This document shows, piece after piece, positions 14,710-22,695 of a DNA stretch of 32,156 nt (positions are counted from its first letter, which is position 1; each line of letters begins with the position of its first letter). This stretch comes from a virus. The notes under the pieces are model-generated. The model made no database searches and was not told the DNA's origin. It saw only the letters and a list, made by a program, of their open reading frames with translations. Made by a program: the position numbers and the translations under genes. The stretch lies in the IMG/VR virus record IMGVR_UViG_3300045996_000713, positions 1 through 32,156 of that record; one strand, 5' to 3'.

Positions 14710-15536
14710 TGTTAATTGACCGCACATATTTTGTCGGGGAGTTGAATATTCCTAACACGTCTAACGCTGCCGTCGGTAGTCTGGTAGATCTTTTCATTGA
14801 AAAATATGAAGAGAAATTACTGAACGACGTGTTAGGGTATTCACTCAATAAAGCATTCAAGGCTGGTATGCAAGTGGTGCCGGTTGCGCAAAAGTGGACG
14901 GATTTAATGGAAGGGGTCGAGTATACGGATATAAATTCTAAAGCCAGATTTTGGAAAGGACTGGTATCTCAACCTCCTTCAGTGCTCAATGCGTTAGATG
15001 CTGTAGGTGGTATTGATGTTCGCGTAGGACGCGGGCAACAGTTCGACCCGGTATCGGCGACTACAAGCACAACGATTCCCACAGCACTTGTAGGGAAAGA
15101 CTTCATTATTGAACAACGCGGCGTCGGCAAACTTATCCTTGGCGTCGACTACAGCGTTACAGGTAGTACGCTAACGCTACTATCTGGTCAATTTTCTGGT
15201 AGTGATTGGTATACCTACAAGTCAGCAACACTGGCTATCAATACGAGCACCGGTACAAACAAGGCAAGCCTTATTGCCAATTATGTGTATTACTGGTATA
15301 TGCGTAACAACCATACACAAACAGCCAGCACTGGCGAAACAAAAGGCAAGCACGAGAACGCCGATACGGCAAGCATGGCGGTTAAGCTTACAAGGGCATG
15401 GAACGAAATGTCATTATGGATTTGCGACTTGGTTGATTATCTCAATGCAAAGAAAGATGATTACACCGAGTGGGCAGATCAGGATGTTTGGTGCATGCTT
15501 AAAAAGTTCAGACCGATAAACGAGTTCAATATATAA
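14709..15536 (+). CDS. Head-tail connector/adaptor-like protein
   Basis: 275 residues. The start overlaps the capsid stop by 1 nt. The N-terminus contains VDLFIEKYEEKLLNDVLGYS, and the C-terminus ends in a helical AKKDDYTEWADQDVWCMLKK. This arrangement resembles the DUF6712-like connector proteins of Bacteroidota phages that replace gp6-type adaptors. The middle third, rich in Ser, Thr and Gly, looks like an inserted beta domain. It should sit beneath the portal as part of the neck. The call is mainly positional. Confidence 0.65.
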   Translation: MLIDRTYFVGELNIPNTSNAAVGSLVDLFIEKYEEKLLNDVLGYSLNKAFKAGMQVVPVAQKWTDLMEGVEYTDINSKARFWKGLVSQPPSVLNALDAVGGIDVRVGRGQQFDPVSATTSTTIPTALVGKDFIIEQRGVGKLILGVDYSVTGSTLTLLSGQFSGSDWYTYKSATLAINTSTGTNKASLIANYVYYWYMRNNHTQTASTGETKGKHENADTASMAVKLTRAWNEMSLWICDLVDYLNAKKDDYTEWADQDVWCMLKKFRPINEFNI

Positions 15537-16054
15537 TGGATGCACCGGTTTACATAGTAGAGGAAATGTCGGCAGTGGTTGCGAAGGTAAACACAGCGCT
15601 TACCGCTGCATCTTTTGGGAAGACTGTATACTACATGTACGGACACCCTAAAGAGATCAGTAACCGGCTGCAGGAGTTGACAAGCAGCCCTACAGAGGCA
15701 CATAAAAAGTTTCCGCTGGTTATACTGTTCACTGATATAACCATCGAAAAAGGGGCGCCAGGTTTTTACGGCTCGACAAAGCTCAGGATGTTGGTTTGCA
15801 ATATCACGCAGCCCGACTATATATCCGAGCAACGAACCGAATTAAACTTTAAGCCAATCATCCACCCCATAAAGGATGAACTGCTGAAGCAGATAAGTAA
15901 GTATAAGCAGTTCACTTTTGAAGGTGATTTGAAGTATAAGGAAACTGATATGTATTTCTATGGCAGTCAGATCAACAACAGTAATGTATTTAACGACCGG
16001 GTAGACGGCACTGAACTAAGGGACATAGAATTGAATATAAACAACAAATGTTAA
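15536..16054 (+). CDS. Neck/tail-completion-position protein
   Basis: 172 residues, overlapping the previous stop by 1 nt. It has an N-terminal amphipathic helix (IVEEMSAVVAKVNTALTA), a beta-rich middle (KFPLVILFTDITIEKG, LRMLVCNIT) and a polar C-terminus. Proteins at this place between connector and tail tube commonly act as head-closure or tail-terminator proteins. I cannot assign a specific family from motifs. Confidence 0.6.
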   Translation: MDAPVYIVEEMSAVVAKVNTALTAASFGKTVYYMYGHPKEISNRLQELTSSPTEAHKKFPLVILFTDITIEKGAPGFYGSTKLRMLVCNITQPDYISEQRTELNFKPIIHPIKDELLKQISKYKQFTFEGDLKYKETDMYFYGSQINNSNVFNDRVDGTELRDIELNINNKC

Positions 16055-16073
16055 CAAGCTAATTAAATAAACA

Positions 16074-17030
16074 ATGGCAACACTTAATAAACCATTATGC
16101 GCTACCAACTACGGTAACACAGGAGTGGGTACATGTTTTTTGGAGCCGGATAAATGGATTGGAGCCATCCAGGTAACTGGTGACTTCAAGATCGCTCAGA
16201 GCGATGTGCCTGACCTGCTTGAGTTCTTGACTGCAAAGATTCATGCGGCCATCGGCACACGCATATTCCCTGGCCCTAAGCTCATCAACCTGACAGATAA
16301 CACTGAGGATAGCACAATCAATACCACCGATTACGGGACTAAGATCTTCGTTAAGGATGGCTTCTATGACTGGACTTTCCGTTATCAGAAAGGCGGGGTA
16401 CAGCTGCATCAGGAGTTGGCAAAGAACGCCGGCGCCAACAAGTATTTCCTATTCTTTGATAAGAACAATATTCTGTATGGTTATAATTCGGGTGGCTTCC
16501 TGAAAGGTATTCCGATCGAGCAGTACTTAATCCCACCATGGAGATTGAACACCGGTTCAGAGGCCGCGTTGTACAACCAGCGGTTCATCGTTGACCCTAT
16601 CTACCTGAACAATGGTAACCTCGGTTTCCTACAGGTGGAAGACATCAACCTGATTGACCTTGCCGGGTTGCAGGATGTAGAGCTTACAGTCATTGATCAG
16701 GTGGATAACGTAGCGACTGTACAGGTACGTAGCAAGATCAGTGATGTGAACCTGTATGATGCCTACAAAACCGGATTGCTGCAAACAACTGCATGGCGTT
16801 ACTTCAAGTCAGATGGTTCGGCAAGTAGTGTAACAGGAGTAGCAGACAATGCCGCAGATGAGGCGTTTGACGTAACCGTCAACGCGCTTGCCTACGCGCA
16901 AGAGTTTGACGGTGCTGAAACCACTATCAAGCTGGCTATCCCTTCAGTATTAAGAGCTGCTCCAATATCAATGGAGGGCTTTGAAGATAAAGAAGGCGTG
17001 GCGTTTATCATCGAGTCTGCTTCTAGCTAA
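16074..17030 (+). CDS. Major tail tube-like protein
   Basis: 318 residues, preceded by a 19-nt gap rather than an overlap, which often marks a highly expressed virion gene. The sequence is beta-rich throughout with regular hydrophobic strands (for example VELTVIDQVDNVATVQVRSK) and has a C-terminal domain rich in Ala, Ser and Asp (GSASSVTGVADNAADEAFDV) that may form a surface decoration. Position between neck genes and tape measure, plus size and composition, suggests the tail tube. No diagnostic motif seen. Confidence 0.6.
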   Translation: MATLNKPLCATNYGNTGVGTCFLEPDKWIGAIQVTGDFKIAQSDVPDLLEFLTAKIHAAIGTRIFPGPKLINLTDNTEDSTINTTDYGTKIFVKDGFYDWTFRYQKGGVQLHQELAKNAGANKYFLFFDKNNILYGYNSGGFLKGIPIEQYLIPPWRLNTGSEAALYNQRFIVDPIYLNNGNLGFLQVEDINLIDLAGLQDVELTVIDQVDNVATVQVRSKISDVNLYDAYKTGLLQTTAWRYFKSDGSASSVTGVADNAADEAFDVTVNALAYAQEFDGAETTIKLAIPSVLRAAPISMEGFEDKEGVAFIIESASS

Positions 17031-17227
17031 TGACCATCATCGTCGATAATACCGGGTTCAGTGTTGAGCATTGGGCCCGGTTTACTGAGACTGAGTTTAT
17101 TGAGCAGAATATGAGCAAGGTGTTTCAGCAGCATACAGAGGTAGACCGGCGCCTTCTTTTACAATTCGCTTATCAACAGATTGTTTATGACGCTTCACGA
17201 GATGCAAAGACGGTTGAAAAGCTTTGA
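17030..17227 (+). CDS. Small tail-module protein
   Basis: 65 residues, with a 1-nt overlap with the tail-tube gene. It is rich in aromatic and acidic residues (EHWARFTETEFIEQNMSKVF) and probably helical. It lies where tail assembly proteins are usual, but I see no motif. It overlaps the next gene by 41 nt. Confidence 0.55.
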   Translation: MTIIVDNTGFSVEHWARFTETEFIEQNMSKVFQQHTEVDRRLLLQFAYQQIVYDASRDAKTVEKL

Positions 17228-17627
17228 ACTGCTTAATGAACTGCAAGAGGCAGTCATCGAAACATCAGGTGAAATGATCACATTGAACCAGGGACAAATG
17301 TCACTTGGTAAGAGAGCAGATGGAACAGAGATAACGCCTACCTATTCTGACTTGACTATCATGCTGAAAGACGAGAAAGGGCAGGAAAGCAGGTGGGTGA
17401 CACTCAAAGATACTGGTTCATTCTGGGGCGACATGTTTGTTGATGTAAATGCTAACTCATACAGCCTATCATCAGCAGATGAGAAAACGCAGAAGCTGGA
17501 AAAGAAATATGGTAATAAAATATTTGGCCTGACGAAGGAAAGTAAGAGCGAGGAATATATACCATACTATCTATTGCCAGCCTTGCAACAGCGAATAACA
17601 AAAAAGATAGGATTCAAATTCGGGTAA
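17187..17627 (+). CDS. Tail-module protein, possible tail completion protein
   Basis: 146 residues from the ATG at 17187; a later ATG at 17202 is also possible, and a TTG at 17181 is less likely. An N-terminal helix (MQRRLKSFELLNELQEAVIE) is followed by a beta-rich part with TLKDTGSFWGDMFVDV and a basic C-terminus ending in KKIGFKFG. The DTGSFW-like pattern recalls small tail-completion or minor tail proteins of siphoviruses (substrate-like fold, LKDTG.l..s). Function is inferred from position only. Confidence 0.5.
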   Translation: MTLHEMQRRLKSFELLNELQEAVIETSGEMITLNQGQMSLGKRADGTEITPTYSDLTIMLKDEKGQESRWVTLKDTGSFWGDMFVDVNANSYSLSSADEKTQKLEKKYGNKIFGLTKESKSEEYIPYYLLPALQQRITKKIGFKFG

Positions 17628-17628
17628 T

Positions 17629-17838
17629 ATGAGCGGGTGTCCAGGATGTTTATTGAGTGAACGCGAACGGCAGGAATTAATTGATAAAGTGTCGGCTAAT
17701 GCTAAACAGTCTGCAATTAAAGAGCAAAAGTTTATGGTTTTATATGATCTCCCTGATCGAAAGGTTGCGTTCATGGAAGCAGGCAAAGCACGCGAAGCAG
17801 GTATTACCCCTATCAAATTTGTATCACACCTGCAGTAA
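17629..17838 (+). CDS. Small tail-module protein with CPGC motif
   Basis: 69 residues starting MSGCPGCLLSERERQELI. Cys4 and Cys7 could bind metal or form a disulfide, though only two Cys are present. The rest is helical and basic (IDKVSANAKQSAIKEQKF). It lies between the tail-completion-like gene and the chaperone-position gene, 1 nt after the preceding stop. Function unknown. Confidence 0.55.
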   Translation: MSGCPGCLLSERERQELIDKVSANAKQSAIKEQKFMVLYDLPDRKVAFMEAGKAREAGITPIKFVSHLQ

Positions 17839-17845
17839 GCTGCCA

Positions 17846-18427
17846 ATGGCCAAGTTCCTTGATGTGTTATGTGATGAGAAACTTGAAGCTCTTATTATAT
17901 CGGGCAATGCCAACAACCAACAACTCACAGAGGCGTGGATGTTAGTATTAGCTGAGTACTATGAGTTACGTGGAGACACAATTGACACGGTTGATGAGTG
18001 GTCGCTGAGCAGGGATATATTGAGATTACAAAGCCACCTGCACCTGCTCGATACATGTGTTCAGTTTCTGGCGAATAAGTACAGTGACAGCATAGCTGAA
18101 AGCGTTAGGCGGTTAGGTTACTCATTCAGGCCAGCATCTTTCGAGCCTTTGGATTATATCGGACTGCTTAACCAGGTAGTTAATAAGAGTAAGCTAAAAT
18201 ATATCCAGTTACAACAGTTTATAAAGCAGCTGGAAACAAAGATGGCAGAGGCCGGTAAAGAGAAGCCGAAAAGAGAATATTTCGAAAAGATGATTATTGA
18301 GATTGAAGAAATGCAGCGGTCGAATTATGATCTTGATGAACTAACAGTAAGCAAGTATGTACTCCTGGAAAAAAAGTATTGGCAAAAAGTTGAACAAATA
18401 AAGAAGGCACATGTCAGAACGCATTGA
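17846..18427 (+). CDS. Tail assembly chaperone-position protein
   Basis: 193 residues from the ATG at 17846. The frame is open further upstream to 17681, but the translated extension looks like an out-of-frame shadow. The protein is almost wholly alpha-helical and charged, with a central acidic helix and a C-terminal coiled-coil-like stretch (EEMQRSNYDLDELTVSKYVL). It directly precedes and overlaps the tape measure gene by 17 nt, the usual site of tail assembly chaperones. No slippery heptamer for a programmed frameshift was recognised. Confidence 0.55.
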   Translation: MAKFLDVLCDEKLEALIISGNANNQQLTEAWMLVLAEYYELRGDTIDTVDEWSLSRDILRLQSHLHLLDTCVQFLANKYSDSIAESVRRLGYSFRPASFEPLDYIGLLNQVVNKSKLKYIQLQQFIKQLETKMAEAGKEKPKREYFEKMIIEIEEMQRSNYDLDELTVSKYVLLEKKYWQKVEQIKKAHVRTH

Positions 18428-21400
18428 GAGTTTAATAAGCAAAGAGGCGCTGGCGCAATTTGAGCAGTTAGGAAAACTGACGGATGCGAATGTTTCTGCG
18501 TTTGAAAAACTTATTGCTAAAGGCGTTGAGCTAAATAAGCAACTTGGCGGCGCCACCGGTTTTAAAGACATGAATAAAGCGGCTGCTGAATTAACCGAGA
18601 ATGAAAAGGCACTACAGAAACAGCAGCAGGAGCTTGAAAAACAACAGGCAAAACTTAATCAATTATATAGCGATGAGGCAAAAAGAATTGCTGAGTTAAA
18701 GGTTCAACAGCAGGCAAGAAACAAAGAACTTGCAACGGAAGTTCAGTTGCAAAATGCCGCTAACAATAGCGTCAGCCAGGCGGCAGCTATGATTAAAAAA
18801 TTAACTACCGAACGAAATAATCTTGATCTAGCTACCATCGAAGGCAGAAAAAGACAAGCAGAGTTAAATGCCGAGATTGATAAATATAATAAGTTCATTA
18901 CTGAAAATTCAGACAAGCAGGAGAAACAAAGGCGCAACGTAGGTAACTATGGTAGTGCGTTAAAAACGCTTGAGGGGTATTTGGCAGATGTTAGAACTCA
19001 ATTAACTGCAACTCAAAAGGCGGCATCTGGTGGCTTTTCTATAAGCGCACCTGGCCCGGCGGTTAGAGCTGCCAACAGTACACCCATTCGTGCGGCTGAT
19101 AATAAGCAGCAACTGGTATCGTATAACCAAACCGTTGCTCAGACAACCGATAGAGTGCAGGACCTGGTAAAGCAGGAGCAGTTATTAAGCAGGATTGTTG
19201 AAAGTCAAATGGCCGGCTTTGCATCAGCAACAGCGGAGATTAAGAATAATGAAAAAGCCCTGCAGGCGTTAGGAGCAGCTGGCCTGCAAAATACCGAGTT
19301 CTATCAGGCGCTATTAAAAGATACCGCACAATTAAAGGATAATGTAGGCGATCTTAAAGACGAGATCAAAGCGCTTGCCAGTGATACCCGCCAATTCGAT
19401 TTATTTGCAGGTGCTGTTACTGGGCTTGTAAGCGCATTGCAGGTAGGCGCGTCAGCCGCCGAACTATTTGCCGGAGAGAATGAAGATGTGCAAAAAAGCA
19501 TTCAACGGCTCGTTGCTTTACAAAATATTTCTCAGGGCGTCCAGCAGATTGCAAATGACCTTACTACTAAAGGCACGGCATTAAATAAACTTTACAATTT
19601 CATTATAGGAGAGGGGGCTAAAACTACAAAGGCGGCAGCCGTGGCCACTACTATTAACACGGTTGCAACAGAGGGCAATGTTGTGGCAACCGAAGCTGCA
19701 ACCGTCGCAACTACTGGATTAGCTACGGCAACCAAAGTGTTACGCGCTGCGTTGATAGCAAGCGGTATAGGCTTGCTGGTGGCAGGGGTGGTTTACTTAG
19801 TCAGTAAGTTACAAGAGTGGCGGGATGCCGATATTAACCTAATAAAACACCAGGCAGAACTTAATCAGGTAACCCTTGAGTCTATAAGATTAAATAAAGA
19901 GCTAGCCGACCTTACCCGTACCGACATAGGAACAGACATTCAGGCGCTTAAAAATAGAGTCGCCGCTGCGCAGGCATATGGCAAAAGTCAAGGAGAGATA
20001 TTAGCCGCGGAGCAAGCATTATTGAAAGCCAGGCAGGAAGCTGCAACAATAAAGTTTCTTAATACGGATGGTGCTGGTGAATTAAAAGAATTAGAAAAAC
20101 AACTCAATGGTGCGGCTAAAGCTTTGGATGACTTCAATAAGCAGCAGGCTGCCATACCCGAAGATGATCGGGATAAAAAAACAGCAGATGCACAGAGAGC
20201 ATTATTACAGTCTACGTTAGATCTTACAAAGGAAAAGTATGCAGAACAACGTGTAATAGTAGATGACTACTACAACTACAATAATGAAGTAATTGCGAAG
20301 CAGTTACAGATAGAGAGGTTAAGCGCAGATGAACGCAGAAAGTATGCGCTGGAAACAGCGACCATTTCCGCTAATTCAATAATAGATGCAAACCAGCGAG
20401 CGCTCAATAATGAGGAAGCTACTTTAAAACAACGCCTGGCTTTAATGCAAAGCACCGCTGAACAGCAGAAAAGAATTGCCCGTGCGCAGAATGAGAATGT
20501 CCAGAACGACCCTGGCGCATCAGCGAATGATAGATTACTCGCTGCTAAAAATGCAGCTTACCAGATTAATAAGATTGAAAAGGACAGCCTTGAAGCTCAA
20601 CGAAAATTGCGCGAGGAATATCGAAAGAGGGATGAAAGCGCAGAGTTGCAAATTTTGAAAACAAAGTTAGAGGATTCCGCAAAGGCTAATTCATTGATAG
20701 CCGAGAATGAAAGTAAGTCCTTTGATGCAAGAACAGATGCACTTTATGCAGCCTTTGAGAATCGGCGGTCTATAATAATTGCGGAATACCAAAATGAAAT
20801 AAAGACTGCCGGGTTAACCGCAACCGAACGCATTGCTATTGAGCAAAAATACCTAAGCGATGTAAATGCGCTCACAATTGAGTATGGCCAACAACAGCAA
20901 ACTATCTACCAACAAAACACCGATAAGGTTAATGATATTATTGAGAAGGGCCAGCAGGCACGGCAGGATAAGATTGCAGGTGATGCAGCAAGCGCAAATA
21001 CCGATTTGATAAAACAGCTTGTTGCCGGGCAAATTACTTTAGAACAATACAACCGACAACGTGAACAGACTGAACACACGGCCCGTATTCTATCACTCAA
21101 AGAAGAAGTGAATAATGCAACAGCAAAGGTGTTAACCACTAAGGAAGGTACAGCTGCAAGATTTGAGGCCGAGAAAGAGCTTCGTGAAAAAACACTGGCA
21201 TTAAATGAGGAGTACAATAAGAAAGAGATTGACGCCATTACGAAGCTGAATGATCTTAAGAAAGAGTTAGCTGCGGAGTCAGTTGAAACATTTAATGCCT
21301 TAGTCAATTCCCAATTCGACAACGAATCTGCCCGCATCCAACAGCAGATGGATGAACTTGATAGACAGAAGGAGCATGATGTGCTCGTAGCAAACGCGAC

Positions 21401-22067
21401 TATTGCTAATAAGAAAGAAAGGGAGGCTGAGGTTGCAAAAATAGAATTGAAGGCTCAGCTTCAGAGAGAGCAATTAGAGAAACGTCAAAGACAAATTGAG
21501 CTTGACCGAGCACGCTTCGAGAAGGCTGCAAATATTGCGCAAATCATTTCCAGTACAGCCCTTGCAATAATTGAGGCGTTGAAAACTTACAAAGGCACAC
21601 CTCAAGCCTTTGCTGTTGCAGCAGCTATTGGAACCATAGGGGCACTAAACCTTGCTAAAGCTATCGCCGCACCATTACCAAAGTTTGCCGAAGGTACAAC
21701 TGATGCACCTGGTGGTCTATCATTGGTAGGAGACGGCTATCGAAAAGAATTAGTGATCACGCCTCAAGGTAAGGTGTTACAGACACCATCTGTGCCAACG
21801 GTTATGAATGTACCCAAACACTCAATCGTATTGCCAGATGCAAGGGCAGCCTTAGAAGGCGGCCTTATGGTGAACCAGCAGGGTAGGTTAGTAGCATCGG
21901 GTGGCGGCACAGATATGAGCAGAGTTGAGCAAAAGTTAGACACCATAGCAAAGACAATAAAGAATAAGCCTGTGCTCAATATGAACGCAAGCCAAAGTGG
22001 ACTAACAGCAATGTGGAACTATGGCGCTAACTGGGTAACATATACGGAGGATCAGGTGAGGTTTTAG
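18411..22067 (+). CDS. Tail tape measure protein
   Basis: 1218 residues, the longest gene in the window. Residues 1-180 and about 480-1060 are heptad-rich, Gln/Lys/Glu/Ala-dominated coiled coils. A hydrophobic segment near 445-465 (IASGIGLLVAGVVYLVSKL) and a second near 1065-1090 (AFAVAAAIGTIGALNLAKAI) are the membrane-like stretches common in tape measures. The C-terminal GGLSLVGDGYRKELVITPQG is a characteristic tape measure ending. The protein sets tail length and is injected during infection. It overlaps the convergent lipoprotein gene by 4 nt at its 3' end. Confidence 0.92.
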   Translation: MSERIESLISKEALAQFEQLGKLTDANVSAFEKLIAKGVELNKQLGGATGFKDMNKAAAELTENEKALQKQQQELEKQQAKLNQLYSDEAKRIAELKVQQQARNKELATEVQLQNAANNSVSQAAAMIKKLTTERNNLDLATIEGRKRQAELNAEIDKYNKFITENSDKQEKQRRNVGNYGSALKTLEGYLADVRTQLTATQKAASGGFSISAPGPAVRAANSTPIRAADNKQQLVSYNQTVAQTTDRVQDLVKQEQLLSRIVESQMAGFASATAEIKNNEKALQALGAAGLQNTEFYQALLKDTAQLKDNVGDLKDEIKALASDTRQFDLFAGAVTGLVSALQVGASAAELFAGENEDVQKSIQRLVALQNISQGVQQIANDLTTKGTALNKLYNFIIGEGAKTTKAAAVATTINTVATEGNVVATEAATVATTGLATATKVLRAALIASGIGLLVAGVVYLVSKLQEWRDADINLIKHQAELNQVTLESIRLNKELADLTRTDIGTDIQALKNRVAAAQAYGKSQGEILAAEQALLKARQEAATIKFLNTDGAGELKELEKQLNGAAKALDDFNKQQAAIPEDDRDKKTADAQRALLQSTLDLTKEKYAEQRVIVDDYYNYNNEVIAKQLQIERLSADERRKYALETATISANSIIDANQRALNNEEATLKQRLALMQSTAEQQKRIARAQNENVQNDPGASANDRLLAAKNAAYQINKIEKDSLEAQRKLREEYRKRDESAELQILKTKLEDSAKANSLIAENESKSFDARTDALYAAFENRRSIIIAEYQNEIKTAGLTATERIAIEQKYLSDVNALTIEYGQQQQTIYQQNTDKVNDIIEKGQQARQDKIAGDAASANTDLIKQLVAGQITLEQYNRQREQTEHTARILSLKEEVNNATAKVLTTKEGTAARFEAEKELREKTLALNEEYNKKEIDAITKLNDLKKELAAESVETFNALVNSQFDNESARIQQQMDELDRQKEHDVLVANATIANKKEREAEVAKIELKAQLQREQLEKRQRQIELDRARFEKAANIAQIISSTALAIIEALKTYKGTPQAFAVAAAIGTIGALNLAKAIAAPLPKFAEGTTDAPGGLSLVGDGYRKELVITPQGKVLQTPSVPTVMNVPKHSIVLPDARAALEGGLMVNQQGRLVASGGGTDMSRVEQKLDTIAKTIKNKPVLNMNASQSGLTAMWNYGANWVTYTEDQVRF

Positions 22068-22321
22068 AAACAGGCGATGTCGGTACCACCCTGATCAGTG
22101 ATAGTCCCGTTACACGGAACGCAAGATTCTTTAATTGTAACGGTGCAGGCGCAGGAGTCTTGCACTTTTTTGATTTGATCATTGGTTGGCTTGTAAACCA
22201 CCCAAACATAAATAGAGTTACTGCCTTTCATGGCTTCATAATAACAATAGGTGTCTTGCTTCTTTTTACACGCAAAAATGGATGTTGATAAGAAGATAAT
22301 GGTAATAATGAATTTGTTCAT
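22064..22321 (-). CDS. Small lipoprotein, paralogue 1
   Basis: 85 residues on the minus strand. MNKFIITIIFLSTSIFAC is a short lipoprotein signal with lipobox SIFA|C18, followed by KKK, so the mature protein would be membrane-anchored through Cys18. The mature part has six further Cys, of which the last five sit in an ordered pattern, DSCAC..., ESCVPCN... and GGTDIAC, matching the neighbouring paralogue. It overlaps the tape measure gene tail-to-tail by 4 nt. Inverted orientation inside a plus-strand late operon marks it as a moron-type gene. Phage lipoproteins of this sort often block superinfection; that role here is inference. Confidence 0.75.
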   Translation of the reverse strand: MNKFIITIIFLSTSIFACKKKQDTYCYYEAMKGSNSIYVWVVYKPTNDQIKKVQDSCACTVTIKESCVPCNGTITDQGGTDIACF

Positions 22322-22368
22322 GATTGTTTAATAAATATTAAATATGATAAAAAATAAAAAATGTAAGT

Positions 22369-22632
22369 CTATCGACACGGCACATCAATGCCGCCAGCTG
22401 TTGTTACGGATGTGTTACAAGGAAAGCATATTTCATTGACATTGATTATGCAGGAGCAGGAGTCACCTATTATTTTAACCAATGCGGGAGTTGGCTTTTC
22501 GAGCCATTCATAAGCAACGCGATTATTAAGGATAACATTCCATGAGCATTTATGCCCACTTTCATTGTTATCTTTTTTACAAGCAGGAGTAATAATAATT
22601 AAGGAGACTATGGTAATGGTAATTTTTTTCAT
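22369..22632 (-). CDS. Small lipoprotein, paralogue 2
   Basis: 87 residues from the ATG at 22632; an upstream start at 22668 would place a second hydrophobic stretch before the signal and is less likely. MKKITITIVSLIIITPAC is a lipoprotein signal with lipobox TPA|C18. The mature region shares KPT, DSCSC, ICFPCN and GGIDVPC in the same order and spacing as paralogue 1, so the pair arose by tandem duplication. It is read first in the minus-strand pair, with 47 nt between the two genes. Its expression probably depends on a promoter in the AT-rich 22633-22690 region, read leftwards. Confidence 0.75.
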   Translation of the reverse strand: MKKITITIVSLIIITPACKKDNNESGHKCSWNVILNNRVAYEWLEKPTPALVKIIGDSCSCIINVNEICFPCNTSVTTAGGIDVPCR

Positions 22633-22673
22633 AACGGCTAATATAATAATAAAGAATATGTAAAGCAAATGGC

Positions 22674-22690
22674 CGCATAACTAATTGAAA
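22674..22690 (+). promoter_or_regulatory. Weak fifth match to the palindromic element (copy E)
   Basis: The bases here match copy D at 15 of 20 positions when the window is extended by three bases, keeping AACT and ATTGAAAAT but losing the leading TT. It lies after the inverted lipoprotein pair and 22 nt from the ATG of the next tail gene. That leaves little room for a -7 box, so it may be a degenerate or chance match. Confidence 0.2.
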
Positions 22691-22695
22691 ATCAT

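Noticed and set aside
17681-17845. Open frame upstream of the 17846 start, suggesting a programmed frameshift fusing 17629-17838 with 17846-18427
   Set aside because: The shift would have to be +1 or -2, no slippery heptamer is evident, and the extra translated residues look like an out-of-frame shadow.
20906-21337. 143-residue minus-strand open frame inside the tape measure gene
   Set aside because: Composition is Ser/Leu-rich as expected for the antisense of a Lys/Glu/Ala coiled coil; no motif or signal supports it.
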